A stretch of DNA of 64,000 nt from Prorocentrum cordatum (lineage: Eukaryota > Sar > Dinophyceae > Prorocentrales > Prorocentraceae): contig CAUYUJ010012202.1 in NCBI GenBank assembly GCA_963575745.1, positions 1-64,000 of the forward strand, given 5' to 3'. The position numbers and the translations under genes were made by a program. The notes below the pieces were generated by a model. It was not told the DNA's origin. It saw nothing but the letters and a program-made list of their open reading frames with translations, and ran no database searches. Positions 52,071 through 59,817 of the stretch are shown here, one piece after another. Numbering within the stretch: the stretch's first letter is position 1; the number at the start of each line of letters is the position of its first letter.

Positions 52071-53547
52071 ATGGTGGACAGTTCGACCAGTGACGAGCAG
52101 GACGCGACGCTCAGCTACGGCAGGGATGCGACATGCCCAGCCAAGAACCCCAACAATCCTGATGCCGATCCCTTCGCAGATCTGGATGCAGAGCAGGACA
52201 TTCTCGAGAGCGTGTTCGAGGGCCACGGCGACAACGGCCCTATAGCCGGCGCTGGGAATGTGGCTGAGCCTAGGGGCCCCGCGCCCACTGGGGAGGCTGC
52301 AGTCCCAGCGCTGTCGCACCAGGTGAATGGCCAGGCAGAAGCGCGCCCTCAGCTTCCTGCGGCCGCGGAGCCGCCGGGTCAGGTCAGCCACCGCAAGACC
52401 GTCGAGGCCATCCTCGGCGAGATTGAGCTCCTGGCCAGGCTCGCCGAGCACGTGGGGAAGTGCATCCTCGGCGGCCTGCGACATGGCAGGCAAGTGAAGA
52501 GCTGGCGGAAAGCACTGGCCGAATATCACTCTGACGGGGAGCGCCCATGCTACGCAAGTGGACCAAGGACCCCGGCGAATGCGCGGCCGAGGTCGTGGGC
52601 GGCAAGGTCGAGCGCATCCAGGATCGCCGCGCCCGCCCAGTGGCCCTCACCACCAAGCACAGGATGGAGCGTGCCAAGGTGTGGGGCGCCAGGCCGCCCG
52701 ACAAGCCCGACGTGATCCCCCTCCCCGCGCGCGGCCATCGCGGCCGCCATCGAGACCAATAGGAACCGGCGCCGCGAGCACCACCTCACCGCGAAGCACG
52801 TCAGCGAGGCCAGCCGGTCCTTTAAGGCCGAGACCTGCAAGCCTGGCGGGATCCACCCGCGCCGCCTTGGCCGGCTCAGTGACGTGGGGCCGCTCGCCCA
52901 GCTACCCGACCTCATCGCGGTGGCTGGGGCATTCCCGACCGACGAGCAAGATGTGATGACTGTCCAATGCATCATGCCAGCTGGAGGCCGCCGACCCATC
53001 GGGCACTCGAAGAGCCTGCGCCGAGTGTGGAAGAGGCGCCGCAAAGGGCAGCTCCGCGCCCGGCAGAAAGACCTAGACGAGCGGGGCACCCACGCGCTCC
53101 AGGCCCACTTGCTGGACCAGCTGAAGGCGCAAGGTGCGCCACCGTTCACGTCGACGACTTCTGCCATGAGGTGGCAGCGCGCAAAGGCGCCGCGCGCGTG
53201 GACATCTTGGCGGAGGCCGAGCGCGAGCTCGAGAGCGCGCTGCGCGACGAGCTCAAGAGGCAGGTGGCCGACGCGAAGGGCGGCGCCATGGGCGACAGCG
53301 ACGAGCTCACGCTCGAAGGCAATCGCAAACTTGCGTGGCTCGGCCCCCCCCCCAGTCCGAGGGTGCATCGCAGCAGGTCAATCGCGATAGTGGCCGCAGC
53401 CGTCGTCAGCCAGGCAGGCCTTCCCCGACGGCCCGCCACCTTGGAGCCGACTTTCGCGCAGGCAGGCGACGACGCGGAGCAGTAGCGCGCGGCGCCCACC
53501 CCGGGCCTGCGCGACGGGGCAAGGTGGAAGGCGGCGAAGCTGAGGAT
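52071..53547 (+). pseudogene. LINE2, 5' part (interrupted by YR2)
   Basis: An ATG-like or leaky start at 52071 opens about 160 acidic/mixed residues (DPFADLDAEQDILESVFEGH). Then in changing frames come the RT-proximal part KAETCKPGGIHPRRLGRLSD, DLIAVAGAFPTDEQDV and PAGGRRPIGHSKSLRRVW (RT fingers), VHVDDFCHEVAARKGA (motif C with VDD, about 53144-53190) and LGADFRAGRRRR (about 53440). Motifs A and B are missing, so there is an internal deletion as well as frameshifts. The coding frame reaches the YR2 border at GAT/GGC and continues beyond YR2 at 59818. Confidence 0.6.
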
Positions 53548-53654
53548 GGCCTTCTATTTTTCTCCAGCACAAGCTTGAGAAGGCGCTGGGGCGAGGCATC
53601 GGCAACAGTGACAACAGAACGCAGCAGCATCGAACAAGTAAGAAACTCTGGGCC
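53548..53654 (-). repeat. YR2 split direct repeat B2 (3' terminus)
   Basis: Matches 53795-53901 at an offset of 247 bp with about four substitutions over 107 bp. On the plus strand it begins GGCCTTCTATTTTTCTCCAG, immediately after GAT of LINE2. Confidence 0.9.
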
Positions 53655-53720
53655 TGTTAAATTCTAAATTCGTGTGGGATTGAAAGGCGGAAGAGCAGAG
53701 AAGGGAGGGAGGGTCGGGCG
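53655..53720 (-). other. YR2 spacer between A2 and B2
   Basis: 66 bp not matching the sequence beyond A1. It is purine-rich on the plus strand (GAAGGGAGGGAGGG). In PAT-type elements some unique sequence may separate A2 and B2. Confidence 0.6.
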
Positions 53721-53797
53721 GCTCGCGCGGCTGATTAGAGCCAACGGTTGCGGATCACCAGATTGACAGGCCAACCCGATAAACTATCTCCAAGGCC
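53721..53797 (-). repeat. YR2 split direct repeat A2
   Basis: 77 bp identical to 59741-59817 except one base (agattg against aaattg). It ends GGC (53795-53797), which is also the first triplet of B1. Confidence 0.95.
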
Positions 53798-53901
53798 TTC
53801 TATTTTTCTCCAGCACAAGCTTGAGAGGGCGCTGGGGCGAGGCATCGGCAACAGCGACAACAGAACGCAGCAGCATCGAACAAGTAAAAAATTCTGGGCC
53901 A
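53795..53901 (-). repeat. YR2 split direct repeat B1
   Basis: Internal copy of B. The A2-B1 border CCAAGGCCTTCTAT is what a closed circle junction of A and B would look like, with a single GGC. Confidence 0.9.
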
Positions 53902-53940
53902 TATTCACGTCCAGATTCATCAGTGCACTGGTAATACCGC

Positions 53941-56900
53941 CTAGCATTTACAAATGTCCCACAACCGAAAGAGCCTACGATTATTTGACGCATCTACAAG
54001 AGACTTGGCCAGAATCTTGCACAGCTCCTTGGGGCAAGGCTGTGCTACTGCTGTCCAAAACTGGCCACCGGGGGCCTTGCCCTCAAGCACTTGGCGAGGC
54101 CTCTGGGACCTCTCACAAGTGCCTTTACCGTGGCACTTTCGCCCAAGAAGCTCCGGAGAAACGTGCCAGAGGCGAAGCCGGGTTCGTTTACGCCACGGCT
54201 CACCCCACATACAAAAATCCGTGAACACATCATGAACATTGGGGAGCCTACAGAGACCTAGCACAGGCGGACACAGCCAAAGACGAGAGAAGGCGGGATT
54301 CTCGAGCCCTCCAGGGATCCCTCTGGTGTGAGCTAACTTAGCAAGCACAACAGAGACATGCATCAAACTGTTACCCAACTGCACTCGCATTTGATCGGGA
54401 CTTGAGAGGCCTGGCAGCCCAAGAGGAAACTCTTTGGACCTCAAAGGTCCTGGCCCAGACTTGGTATACCTACGGGCCAAAGAGAAAGAAGTGCACGGGG
54501 TTCCTAACCACAAGATGCTCACCTCTCCACTGAGAATCCATCCTTTCAGAACTTCGACACTGGACGCCTTGGTGAGATCAAATTGCGCTCCTCGAGTGAT
54601 GTCCCACTCGACCGTGGGGATTCCTCTGGCACGAAGCGCCGAGGCGAGGCGGCCTGACCCAGCGAAGACCTCGACGGCGACCCTGTCTCGCCCCAGGCGC
54701 ACTCTGTGGAGCGTCGCGTTGAGCAGCTGGCGAACAGCTGCGGCAGCCTCTGCATGCTGAGTCGCAGCCGCTCCTGCACCACGGGCGGCACCTTCGCCAC
54801 TTGCAGCGCCAGGCGGCCGTGCTTCTCGTACCTCCGCACGGACAGGCGAGCTCGCCACCTGCCTCGCTTGGCCACCTCCTCGAGTGACCTCCTTCCCACG
54901 ATCCGATCGTGGCTTGCTCCTCCGTGCCGTAGGCAGTACAGCGTGGCACCGAGGCTTTGAAGTCCCAGCACCGCCAGCGCGTTCTCGAGCTCCTCGCGCA
55001 GCTGCGCGTAGCCGAAACTCCACAGCGGCTCGCGGGGCTTCAGCCGCGCCTTGAGATCCCTGAGCGCGGGGGTAAGCCATTGGAGCTCGGGCACGTCGAG
55101 CGGCAGGGAGTCGTCCAGCTCGCCTGTCTTGCTGGGCACCAGCAGCTCCTTGGGATGAAGCAGCAGCGTCCACCAGCGAAATCCGGCCTGCAGCCCGGCC
55201 GCAGGCGGCACCAGCTGAAAAGCCTTCATCGCCAGGAGCTCTCCGGGCCGAAGGTAGCAGTGGAACATGAGGCAGAGAGCGCACGCCATCGCCACCTCCT
55301 GCTTCAGCAGCAGGAGCTCCAGCACGCCGCAGAGCACCAACCACGGGAGCGGGGGGCGAGAGTGGCCGGGCCGCTTGCGCTTCCAGCCCAGCAGCGCCCG
55401 GCTGCTCCTTGGCAGCACCACCCGCAGGGGCCGCCCCAGCGCCGGTCGCGCCCAGAGCACCGCCGACAGCAGCTTCGCAGCCCTGTTCGGCCGCACTCCC
55501 TGCGCGAACTCGTCGTTCAGGTACTGCAGCAGGGCGTCGTCCCACTCCAGCGCGCTCCAGCTGGGCAGCGACTCCACTCCGAGCCAGTTGCAGAGGCCAC
55601 TGAGGCACTTCAAGTAGTTCTGCTGGGTAGAGGGCCTCACCGCTTCCAGCTCCAGTCCTGACACGCTCGAGCCCAGGAGGCGGTGCCACGGCAAGGCAGT
55701 CGACCTCTGGGTCGCGGCAGCGGGCCGGGGGCGTCTGGCACTGGCCCTCGCCTGACCCGAGCGCGCGCGGCCCGACGAGCCCAGAGGGCGCTTCCGCCCA
55801 TGGCCGATCGCCGGCGCACTCGGAGCAGGCAGCGGCTGCGCACTCGGTGCGGCCGCCACGAGCCGACGGCGCTCCATCGCCCCGCAAACGGCGAGGCTCG
55901 AACCGCCTTGAAGGACCGTCGGCGGGGTTCCACTCTGAAGGGATCCATCGCACTGACACGCGACAAGACGATGCGAGCTGAAGAGCTGTGAAGTGTCTCA
56001 ACTGGGCGAGGATGGGGAAATCCGAGGCTCTTCCTTTTGCAACTGCACAGCAAATACACATGCTGTCTGACAAAAATAGAAGCCTGCACCCATGATGCGC
56101 CACTCGCCGCACCTGCCGCCGCATGGCCCACAGCAACGCCTCGCCCTCCAGAAGGTGGATGGGGGCACGGTGGCGCCACCGTCTCGAGGCTACGGTCTTC
56201 CACGAGGTGGCCTTGCAGAAGTCCGACGGCACGTCGGGGAACGGGGAGTCGCCGACGGCCCCCTCACGCAAGGCGCGTGCACGCGAGCCCTCGGCCACCA
56301 GCTCGCGCTCCTTGAACCTCCAGCGTTCTCTAACTCGGCCGATGCGCCCGACGTCGCGTGGGTCCGCGGAGCGCTCCACCGCGCCCAAGCCAGTCATCGA
56401 GGCGTCCGCGGCCATCACGCTGGGGGCCCATGCGCCGCGCAGATCCGCCCACACCAGCGGCAGCAGCGCTCGCACCCAGGTCAGCTCTCGGCGCACCGAA
56501 GGCCAGAGCCGCACGCGCCGAGGGTAGCACTTGCCGACAAAGACGTAGGACGCACTGAGCAAGCTGAGCACCTCGCGTCGTAGCAGCAGCACGTACGTCA
56601 AATGCCCGATCAGCCGCTCTAGCTCGGCTCCCGTCAGGAGGGGATGCTTCAGGATGTAGTCCAGACTCATGACCAGCCTCCAGAACCGCTCGGGCGCGAT
56701 GTGAATCGCCCCCTTCACCCCGTCGATGTGGAACCCGAGCAGGTCCACGTCAACTTGCGGCCCCGAGATGTCGTGAGTAGTCAGACCACGGCCCCTCAGC
56801 TGCCTCTCCATCGAGTCACCGTCAAGCTGGACTGTCTCCTTTACGGTCCCCAGCGAGGCGAAGTTGTCGATGTACAGGAGAGCAGCGGGCTCACGACCGG

Positions 56901-58092
56901 CGACAGCCGGCGCGCAGCGGCGATTGCAGATCCAGCGGCGGGCCCCTTGCGGACCAGCTCGCAGCAGCTCCCCGTTCGCCGCCTGCACCAGCGCCACGGC
57001 CCAGCTCCAGCCCATCGGCACCACGCGCACCTGAAAGTGAACGAAGTCGTGCCCGGGCGGAAACAGGCGGCGCAGACACCGCGGCAGCAGCTTCCGAGGC
57101 ACCGCAGGCAACACGAAGTCGGCCCTCAGGTCGTCAGGCAGCAGGAACTGGTAGTAGCAGTTCTCGACATCGCCCTCACTGACCCACAACCGCTGGCCTG
57201 CAGGCAAATCCAGATCACCCAGGGCCTCAGGAGACGCCAGAGCAACACTATCTGGAGGTACAAACTGCGAGTTCGTCTTCCGAGGGTCGAAGATGATCCG
57301 CAACGAGCCGTCCTTCTTACGCACAAAGAAGACTCCCACAAAACTGCGAACCTCAGTCGCCGGCTCGACGACGCCCGATTCGAATGCAGACATCAAAAAC
57401 TCGGCGTACTTGCTGGGCGACCTAGCCAGGATGGGATCCATCGCAGGGCCCAACTCGTCCACCTCTGCCGCCACGTCCTTTGCACACACTGCTGGTAGCC
57501 GAATAGCGCGGCCACTATCCTCCAGCAACTTCTGGTAGTGGTCGGGCAGGCAACTGACGAGGTCGATCGCCTGGTTACCGACCGCTGGCAGGGCAAGCCT
57601 GCCGCGCTGGTAGGTCGCGAACTCTCCGGCGACAACACCTGCGACGGCGTAGCCGGAACCGCAGCCCCGAAGCGCAGACCACGCTCCCGAGGCGGTGAGG
57701 TCGTCGGGCGGCGGCGGCACGGCAAAGTAGGCCTGGGCCAAGCTGGCCACAGCCTGGCGCTGGATAGCACCAGGCAGCACTTTGGGGCCCCACTCCTCGC
57801 CGCGGCCGCCCAGCACGTTGAGCGTCGAGATGCCGTCCTGCAGCCGCGCCTCTGCAGCCCGTCGGCGCGAGCGCCGCCGATCCGCACAGCGCGACGCACC
57901 CAGGCCAGCTGGCGAGAGCCCCTCCAGGAGATCAGCCAGGCAGTGTCCAGATGGCAGAGGCAGCAAGTCCCGGGCCCAGTCTAGGCCTTCACCTGCAACA
58001 CCGAGGCGGCCCGCCATCCTCCTCACGCGGGCAGCCCTCCCCTCTGCAGAATGGGCGGCGGCCGGGGGCCTCCGCCGCCCGTGGCAGCTCAA
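53941..58092 (-). CDS. YR2 Pol: RT, RNase H and C5-type methyltransferase-like domain
   Basis: Open for 1,383 codons; first ATG at 58017 (codon 26). RT: FVGVFFVRKKDGSLRIIFDP (251-270), VSEGDVENCYYQF (motif A, 304-316), VVPMGWSWAVALVQ (motif B) and ALLYIDNFASLG (motif C, YIDN at 407-410). RNase H: VMAADASMTGLG (Asp 563), HLLEGEALLWA (Glu 649 or 651), LFLSDSM (Asp 676), WNPADGPSRR (Asp 725). Codons 735-1130 are Ala/Gly/Arg-rich and lie opposite the recombinase frame, so they are probably not a real domain. From 1138: VAVEVFAGSGRLASALRARG (motif I), LGTPCTSFSLAR (motif IV with Pro-Cys), GGLENPAFSRLW. The Pro-Cys and ENP motifs resemble C5-cytosine methyltransferases, whereas DIRS elements usually carry an N6-adenine type. 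RT copies the RNA; the methyltransferase role is unknown. Confidence 0.85.
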   Translation of the reverse strand: MSCHGRRRPPAAAHSAEGRAARVRRMAGRLGVAGEGLDWARDLLPLPSGHCLADLLEGLSPAGLGASRCADRRRSRRRAAEARLQDGISTLNVLGGRGEEWGPKVLPGAIQRQAVASLAQAYFAVPPPPDDLTASGAWSALRGCGSGYAVAGVVAGEFATYQRGRLALPAVGNQAIDLVSCLPDHYQKLLEDSGRAIRLPAVCAKDVAAEVDELGPAMDPILARSPSKYAEFLMSAFESGVVEPATEVRSFVGVFFVRKKDGSLRIIFDPRKTNSQFVPPDSVALASPEALGDLDLPAGQRLWVSEGDVENCYYQFLLPDDLRADFVLPAVPRKLLPRCLRRLFPPGHDFVHFQVRVVPMGWSWAVALVQAANGELLRAGPQGARRWICNRRCAPAVAGREPAALLYIDNFASLGTVKETVQLDGDSMERQLRGRGLTTHDISGPQVDVDLLGFHIDGVKGAIHIAPERFWRLVMSLDYILKHPLLTGAELERLIGHLTYVLLLRREVLSLLSASYVFVGKCYPRRVRLWPSVRRELTWVRALLPLVWADLRGAWAPSVMAADASMTGLGAVERSADPRDVGRIGRVRERWRFKERELVAEGSRARALREGAVGDSPFPDVPSDFCKATSWKTVASRRWRHRAPIHLLEGEALLWAMRRQVRRVAHHGCRLLFLSDSMCICCAVAKGRASDFPILAQLRHFTALQLASSCRVSVRWIPSEWNPADGPSRRFEPRRLRGDGAPSARGGRTECAAAACSECAGDRPWAEAPSGLVGPRALGSGEGQCQTPPARCRDPEVDCLAVAPPPGLERVRTGAGSGEALYPAELLEVPQWPLQLARSGVAAQLERAGVGRRPAAVPERRVRAGSAAEQGCEAAVGGALGATGAGAAPAGGAAKEQPGAAGLEAQAARPLSPPAPVVGALRRAGAPAAEAGGGDGVRSLPHVPLLPSARRAPGDEGFSAGAACGRAAGRISLVDAAASSQGAAGAQQDRRAGRLPAARRARAPMAYPRAQGSQGAAEAPRAAVEFRLRAAARGARERAGGAGTSKPRCHAVLPTARRSKPRSDRGKEVTRGGGQARQVASSPVRAEVREARPPGAASGEGAARGAGAAATQHAEAAAAVRQLLNATLHRVRLGRDRVAVEVFAGSGRLASALRARGIPTVEWDITRGAQFDLTKASSVEVLKGWILSGEVSILWLGTPCTSFSLARRYTKSGPGPLRSKEFPLGLPGLSSPDQMRVQLGNSLMHVSVVLAKLAHTRGIPGGLENPAFSRLWLCPPVLGLCRLPNVHDVFTDFCMWGEPWRKRTRLRLWHVSPELLGRKCHGKGTCERSQRPRQVLEGKAPGGQFWTAVAQPCPKELCKILAKSLVDASNNRRLFRLWDICKC
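54546..55877 (-). CDS. YR2 tyrosine recombinase
   Basis: 443 codons from an ATG at 55877, starting 28 bases after the RNase H end (about 55905) in a different frame from Pol, and closing 135 bases into the methyltransferase domain. The N-terminal 60 residues are basic and low-complexity. A helical core-binding domain (about 75-165) has RPSTQQNYLKCLSGLCNWLG. Catalytic part: HCYLRPGELLAMK (Arg 210), LVPSKTGELDD (Lys 250), LYCLRHGGASHD (Arg 317, with Tyr where HxxR has its first His), KRGRWRARLSVRRYEKHG (Trp 341, nucleophile Tyr 350). The enzyme would integrate the circular DNA by strand exchange at GGC. It must be made from its own start or by frameshifting out of Pol. Confidence 0.85.
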   Translation of the reverse strand: MERRRLVAAAPSAQPLPAPSAPAIGHGRKRPLGSSGRARSGQARASARRPRPAAATQRSTALPWHRLLGSSVSGLELEAVRPSTQQNYLKCLSGLCNWLGVESLPSWSALEWDDALLQYLNDEFAQGVRPNRAAKLLSAVLWARPALGRPLRVVLPRSSRALLGWKRKRPGHSRPPLPWLVLCGVLELLLLKQEVAMACALCLMFHCYLRPGELLAMKAFQLVPPAAGLQAGFRWWTLLLHPKELLVPSKTGELDDSLPLDVPELQWLTPALRDLKARLKPREPLWSFGYAQLREELENALAVLGLQSLGATLYCLRHGGASHDRIVGRRSLEEVAKRGRWRARLSVRRYEKHGRLALQVAKVPPVVQERLRLSMQRLPQLFASCSTRRSTECAWGETGSPSRSSLGQAASPRRFVPEESPRSSGTSLEERNLISPRRPVSKF

Positions 58093-59360
58093 GCGGCGTC
58101 ACCCCCCGGCCCGCCACCATTTTTCTTCGGGCGCCTGGGGGGCTTCTCGTCGTTCTTGCCGCTTCCAGCACCTGGAGCAGCATCGGTCGAGCGGGCCAGC
58201 TGCCGCTCCTCCTTCGCTTTGCGGCGCTCCTTGAGCACCGCGCTCTCCTCGGACAGCTTCTGGGGAATCCAGGACTCTAGAGCAGGCGCCACGAGAGCAC
58301 GGCCATGGCGGCCCTCCTCGCCCATGAACAGCCTGTCGTTGTCGAGGTGGCCGCTGTCGCCGCCCGCCGTTGCCGCGATGAGCATGCGGGCGCGCCTCTC
58401 CTCGAGCAGCTGGTAGCGCCTGCCCGCCAGCTCCAGCGACGCAAGCTCCCCGAAGTTTAGCTGGTCGTAAGTCAGAGCGTACTCGAAGAGCCGGCTCAAA
58501 GACTCGTGCTCCCCGACGCCCCAGTCACTGGGGCCCGAGCCTAGCAGCTGTCTCCACCAGAAATGGCGGCGCACGGGAGTGAGCTCCTGTCGAGCGATCT
58601 CACGTGCCAGCCACTCCGCCGTCCTAGGGCCGCTGATTGGCCAGTCCTCGAAGGCCGTCGTCGTGGTCAGCGACGCCGCCTCCTTGTAGGAGCGGTGCCT
58701 CTGGCTGGCAGTCTCGTACTTCACGGGGAGGGTGCGCAGCTCGTTGGACGCAGGCTCAGCCGCTCCTCCCTCCCTAGGCGCAGGCATCTGCTGGCCCGGC
58801 CTGAAGAAAGCGCAGGACACGAAGACGTCGCCCACGAGGGCCACTCCACGATCCCCTCGCTGGCAGCCTGCCTCCAGCTCCGCGTCGCCGACGCGCTCGC
58901 CCAGCCTAGCGCCTCCACGGTTCTCCGAGTACCGCCATCCCCCCTCGCCCGCGCTCGGCACGCCCTCCAGAGCCAGCGGCGGAGGCGCGCCAGTGGGCGG
59001 CGGCAGCGGCGGAGAAGCGGCCAGGCCCAGGTCGCGCCTCTCCTGCAAGGCCAGCTCCGCGCCCTCCGCCTGGAGCCGCAGGCTCTCCTCACGGTGCAAC
59101 GGACCCTGGGACGAGTTCCTGAACAGGTGCGTGGGCCCACGGTTCCAGCCGATTGGCAGGCCTCCCATCGGTCCCAGCAACACCAGGCTCTCGACGCCCT
59201 CCTGGAGGTCCTCGAGGTACATGTCTCTCTCGGGGGTGGTCACCACCCAGGAACCCTCGTGCACGTGCGCGCACAGAAGACGATCATGCCACAACAGCTC
59301 ACGCGGGTCCTCGTCGTAGGAGACGAGCACTCGCTGGCCCTGACGAAGCTGATCTAACAT
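58089..59360 (-). CDS. YR2 Gag
   Basis: 423 codons from an ATG at 59360; the stop TGA overlaps the opening of the Pol frame (TTGA). Features in order: LRQGQRVLVSYDEDPRELLW, a Pro-rich middle, TLPVKYETASQRHRSYKEAA, then SDWGVGEHESLSRLFEYALT with YDQLNFGELASLELAGRRYQ (conserved Gag core), MGEEGRHGRALVAPAL, and a basic tail (KERRKAKEERQ, PPRRPKKNGG). The core is shared with the YR3 Gag. It is expected to package element RNA and Pol. No zinc knuckle is present, so the basic tail may bind nucleic acid. Confidence 0.75.
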   Translation of the reverse strand: MLDQLRQGQRVLVSYDEDPRELLWHDRLLCAHVHEGSWVVTTPERDMYLEDLQEGVESLVLLGPMGGLPIGWNRGPTHLFRNSSQGPLHREESLRLQAEGAELALQERRDLGLAASPPLPPPTGAPPPLALEGVPSAGEGGWRYSENRGGARLGERVGDAELEAGCQRGDRGVALVGDVFVSCAFFRPGQQMPAPREGGAAEPASNELRTLPVKYETASQRHRSYKEAASLTTTTAFEDWPISGPRTAEWLAREIARQELTPVRRHFWWRQLLGSGPSDWGVGEHESLSRLFEYALTYDQLNFGELASLELAGRRYQLLEERRARMLIAATAGGDSGHLDNDRLFMGEEGRHGRALVAPALESWIPQKLSEESAVLKERRKAKEERQLARSTDAAPGAGSGKNDEKPPRRPKKNGGGPGGDAA

Positions 59361-59724
59361 CGCCTCCGTCGGTCAGGCAAGGAGTCCCTGAGCCCTCAGG
59401 CGTGGCACCACCCTCCGAGCGCCTCAGGCACCACCAGCCACAGGAGGCAGCAGCGGCGAACCCTGCCAGGAAGGCCAGCACCGCCACCAAGAAGACCACC
59501 AGCCCAGGAAAGCCCGAGCACTCGGGCGGCGGGCACGGCGCCGGCAACGTGAGGTTCGCGGGCCCACACCTCTGCAGCTGCCCCTCGAGCAGACGCAGCA
59601 GCTCACGGTCCACAGCGAACCCGTCTCCCAGCTCCACCTGGCAAGTACAGCGCTGGCCGTGCCACAGGCTGCCCAGTTGTGCCAAGCCACCGGCGCCAGC
59701 AGCGGCGGCCCTCGCCCACTCCAT
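59299..59724 (-). CDS. YR2 ORF0: small Cys-rich single-pass membrane protein
   Basis: 141 codons from an ATG at 59724, only 17 bases inside the A1 repeat; its last 62 bases overlap the gag start in another frame. N-terminal about 70 residues are Cys-rich (QRCTCQVELGDG, LQRCGPANLTLPAPCPPPEC) and include an N-glycosylation sequon (NLT). A strong hydrophobic segment PGLVVFLVAVLAFLAGFA (73-92) follows, then SCGWWCLRRSEGG. This predicts a short ectodomain, one membrane span and a basic cytoplasmic side. I know of no family name. Its place before gag, at the 5' end of an intact element, suggests a real element gene. Confidence 0.6.
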   Translation of the reverse strand: MEWARAAAAGAGGLAQLGSLWHGQRCTCQVELGDGFAVDRELLRLLEGQLQRCGPANLTLPAPCPPPECSGFPGLVVFLVAVLAFLAGFAAAASCGWWCLRRSEGGATPEGSGTPCLTDGGDVRSASSGPASARLLRRGPA

Positions 59725-59740
59725 GGAAGGGCGAACCACC

Positions 59741-59817
59741 GGCTCGCGCGGCTGATTAGAGCCAACGGTTGCGGATCACCAAATTGACAGGCCAACCCGA
59801 TAAACTATCTCCAAGGC
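59741..59817 (-). repeat. YR2 split direct repeat A1 (5' terminus)
   Basis: 77 bp matching A2 at 53721-53797 with one mismatch. It ends CCAAGGC on the plus strand, directly before GATGGGCTC of LINE2. Confidence 0.95.

Larger units (their letters stand above)
53548..59817 (-). mobile_element. YR2: complete PAT/Ngaro-type YR retroelement with split direct repeats
   Basis: Read on the minus strand: A1 (59817-59741), membrane ORF, gag, pol (RT-RNase H ... methyltransferase), tyrosine recombinase in another frame, B1 (53901-53795), A2 (53797-53721), B2 (53654-53548). A1/A2 are 77 bp with one mismatch, and B1/B2 about 107 bp with about four. A and B meet at a shared GGC (53795-53797); A1 ends and B2 begins with GGC. 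This is the split-direct-repeat layout used by PAT and Ngaro elements, in which a circular intermediate recombines through the recombinase. All ORFs are open. The insertion lies inside LINE2, and restoring one GGC leaves the LINE2 frame intact. Repeat identity suggests a fairly young copy. Confidence 0.85.

Noticed and set aside
54957-55661. 234-codon plus-strand frame rich in Gln/Leu/Arg
   Set aside because: It is the antisense shadow of the YR2 recombinase.
56644-57498. 284-codon plus-strand frame
   Set aside because: It is the antisense shadow of YR2 Pol RT.
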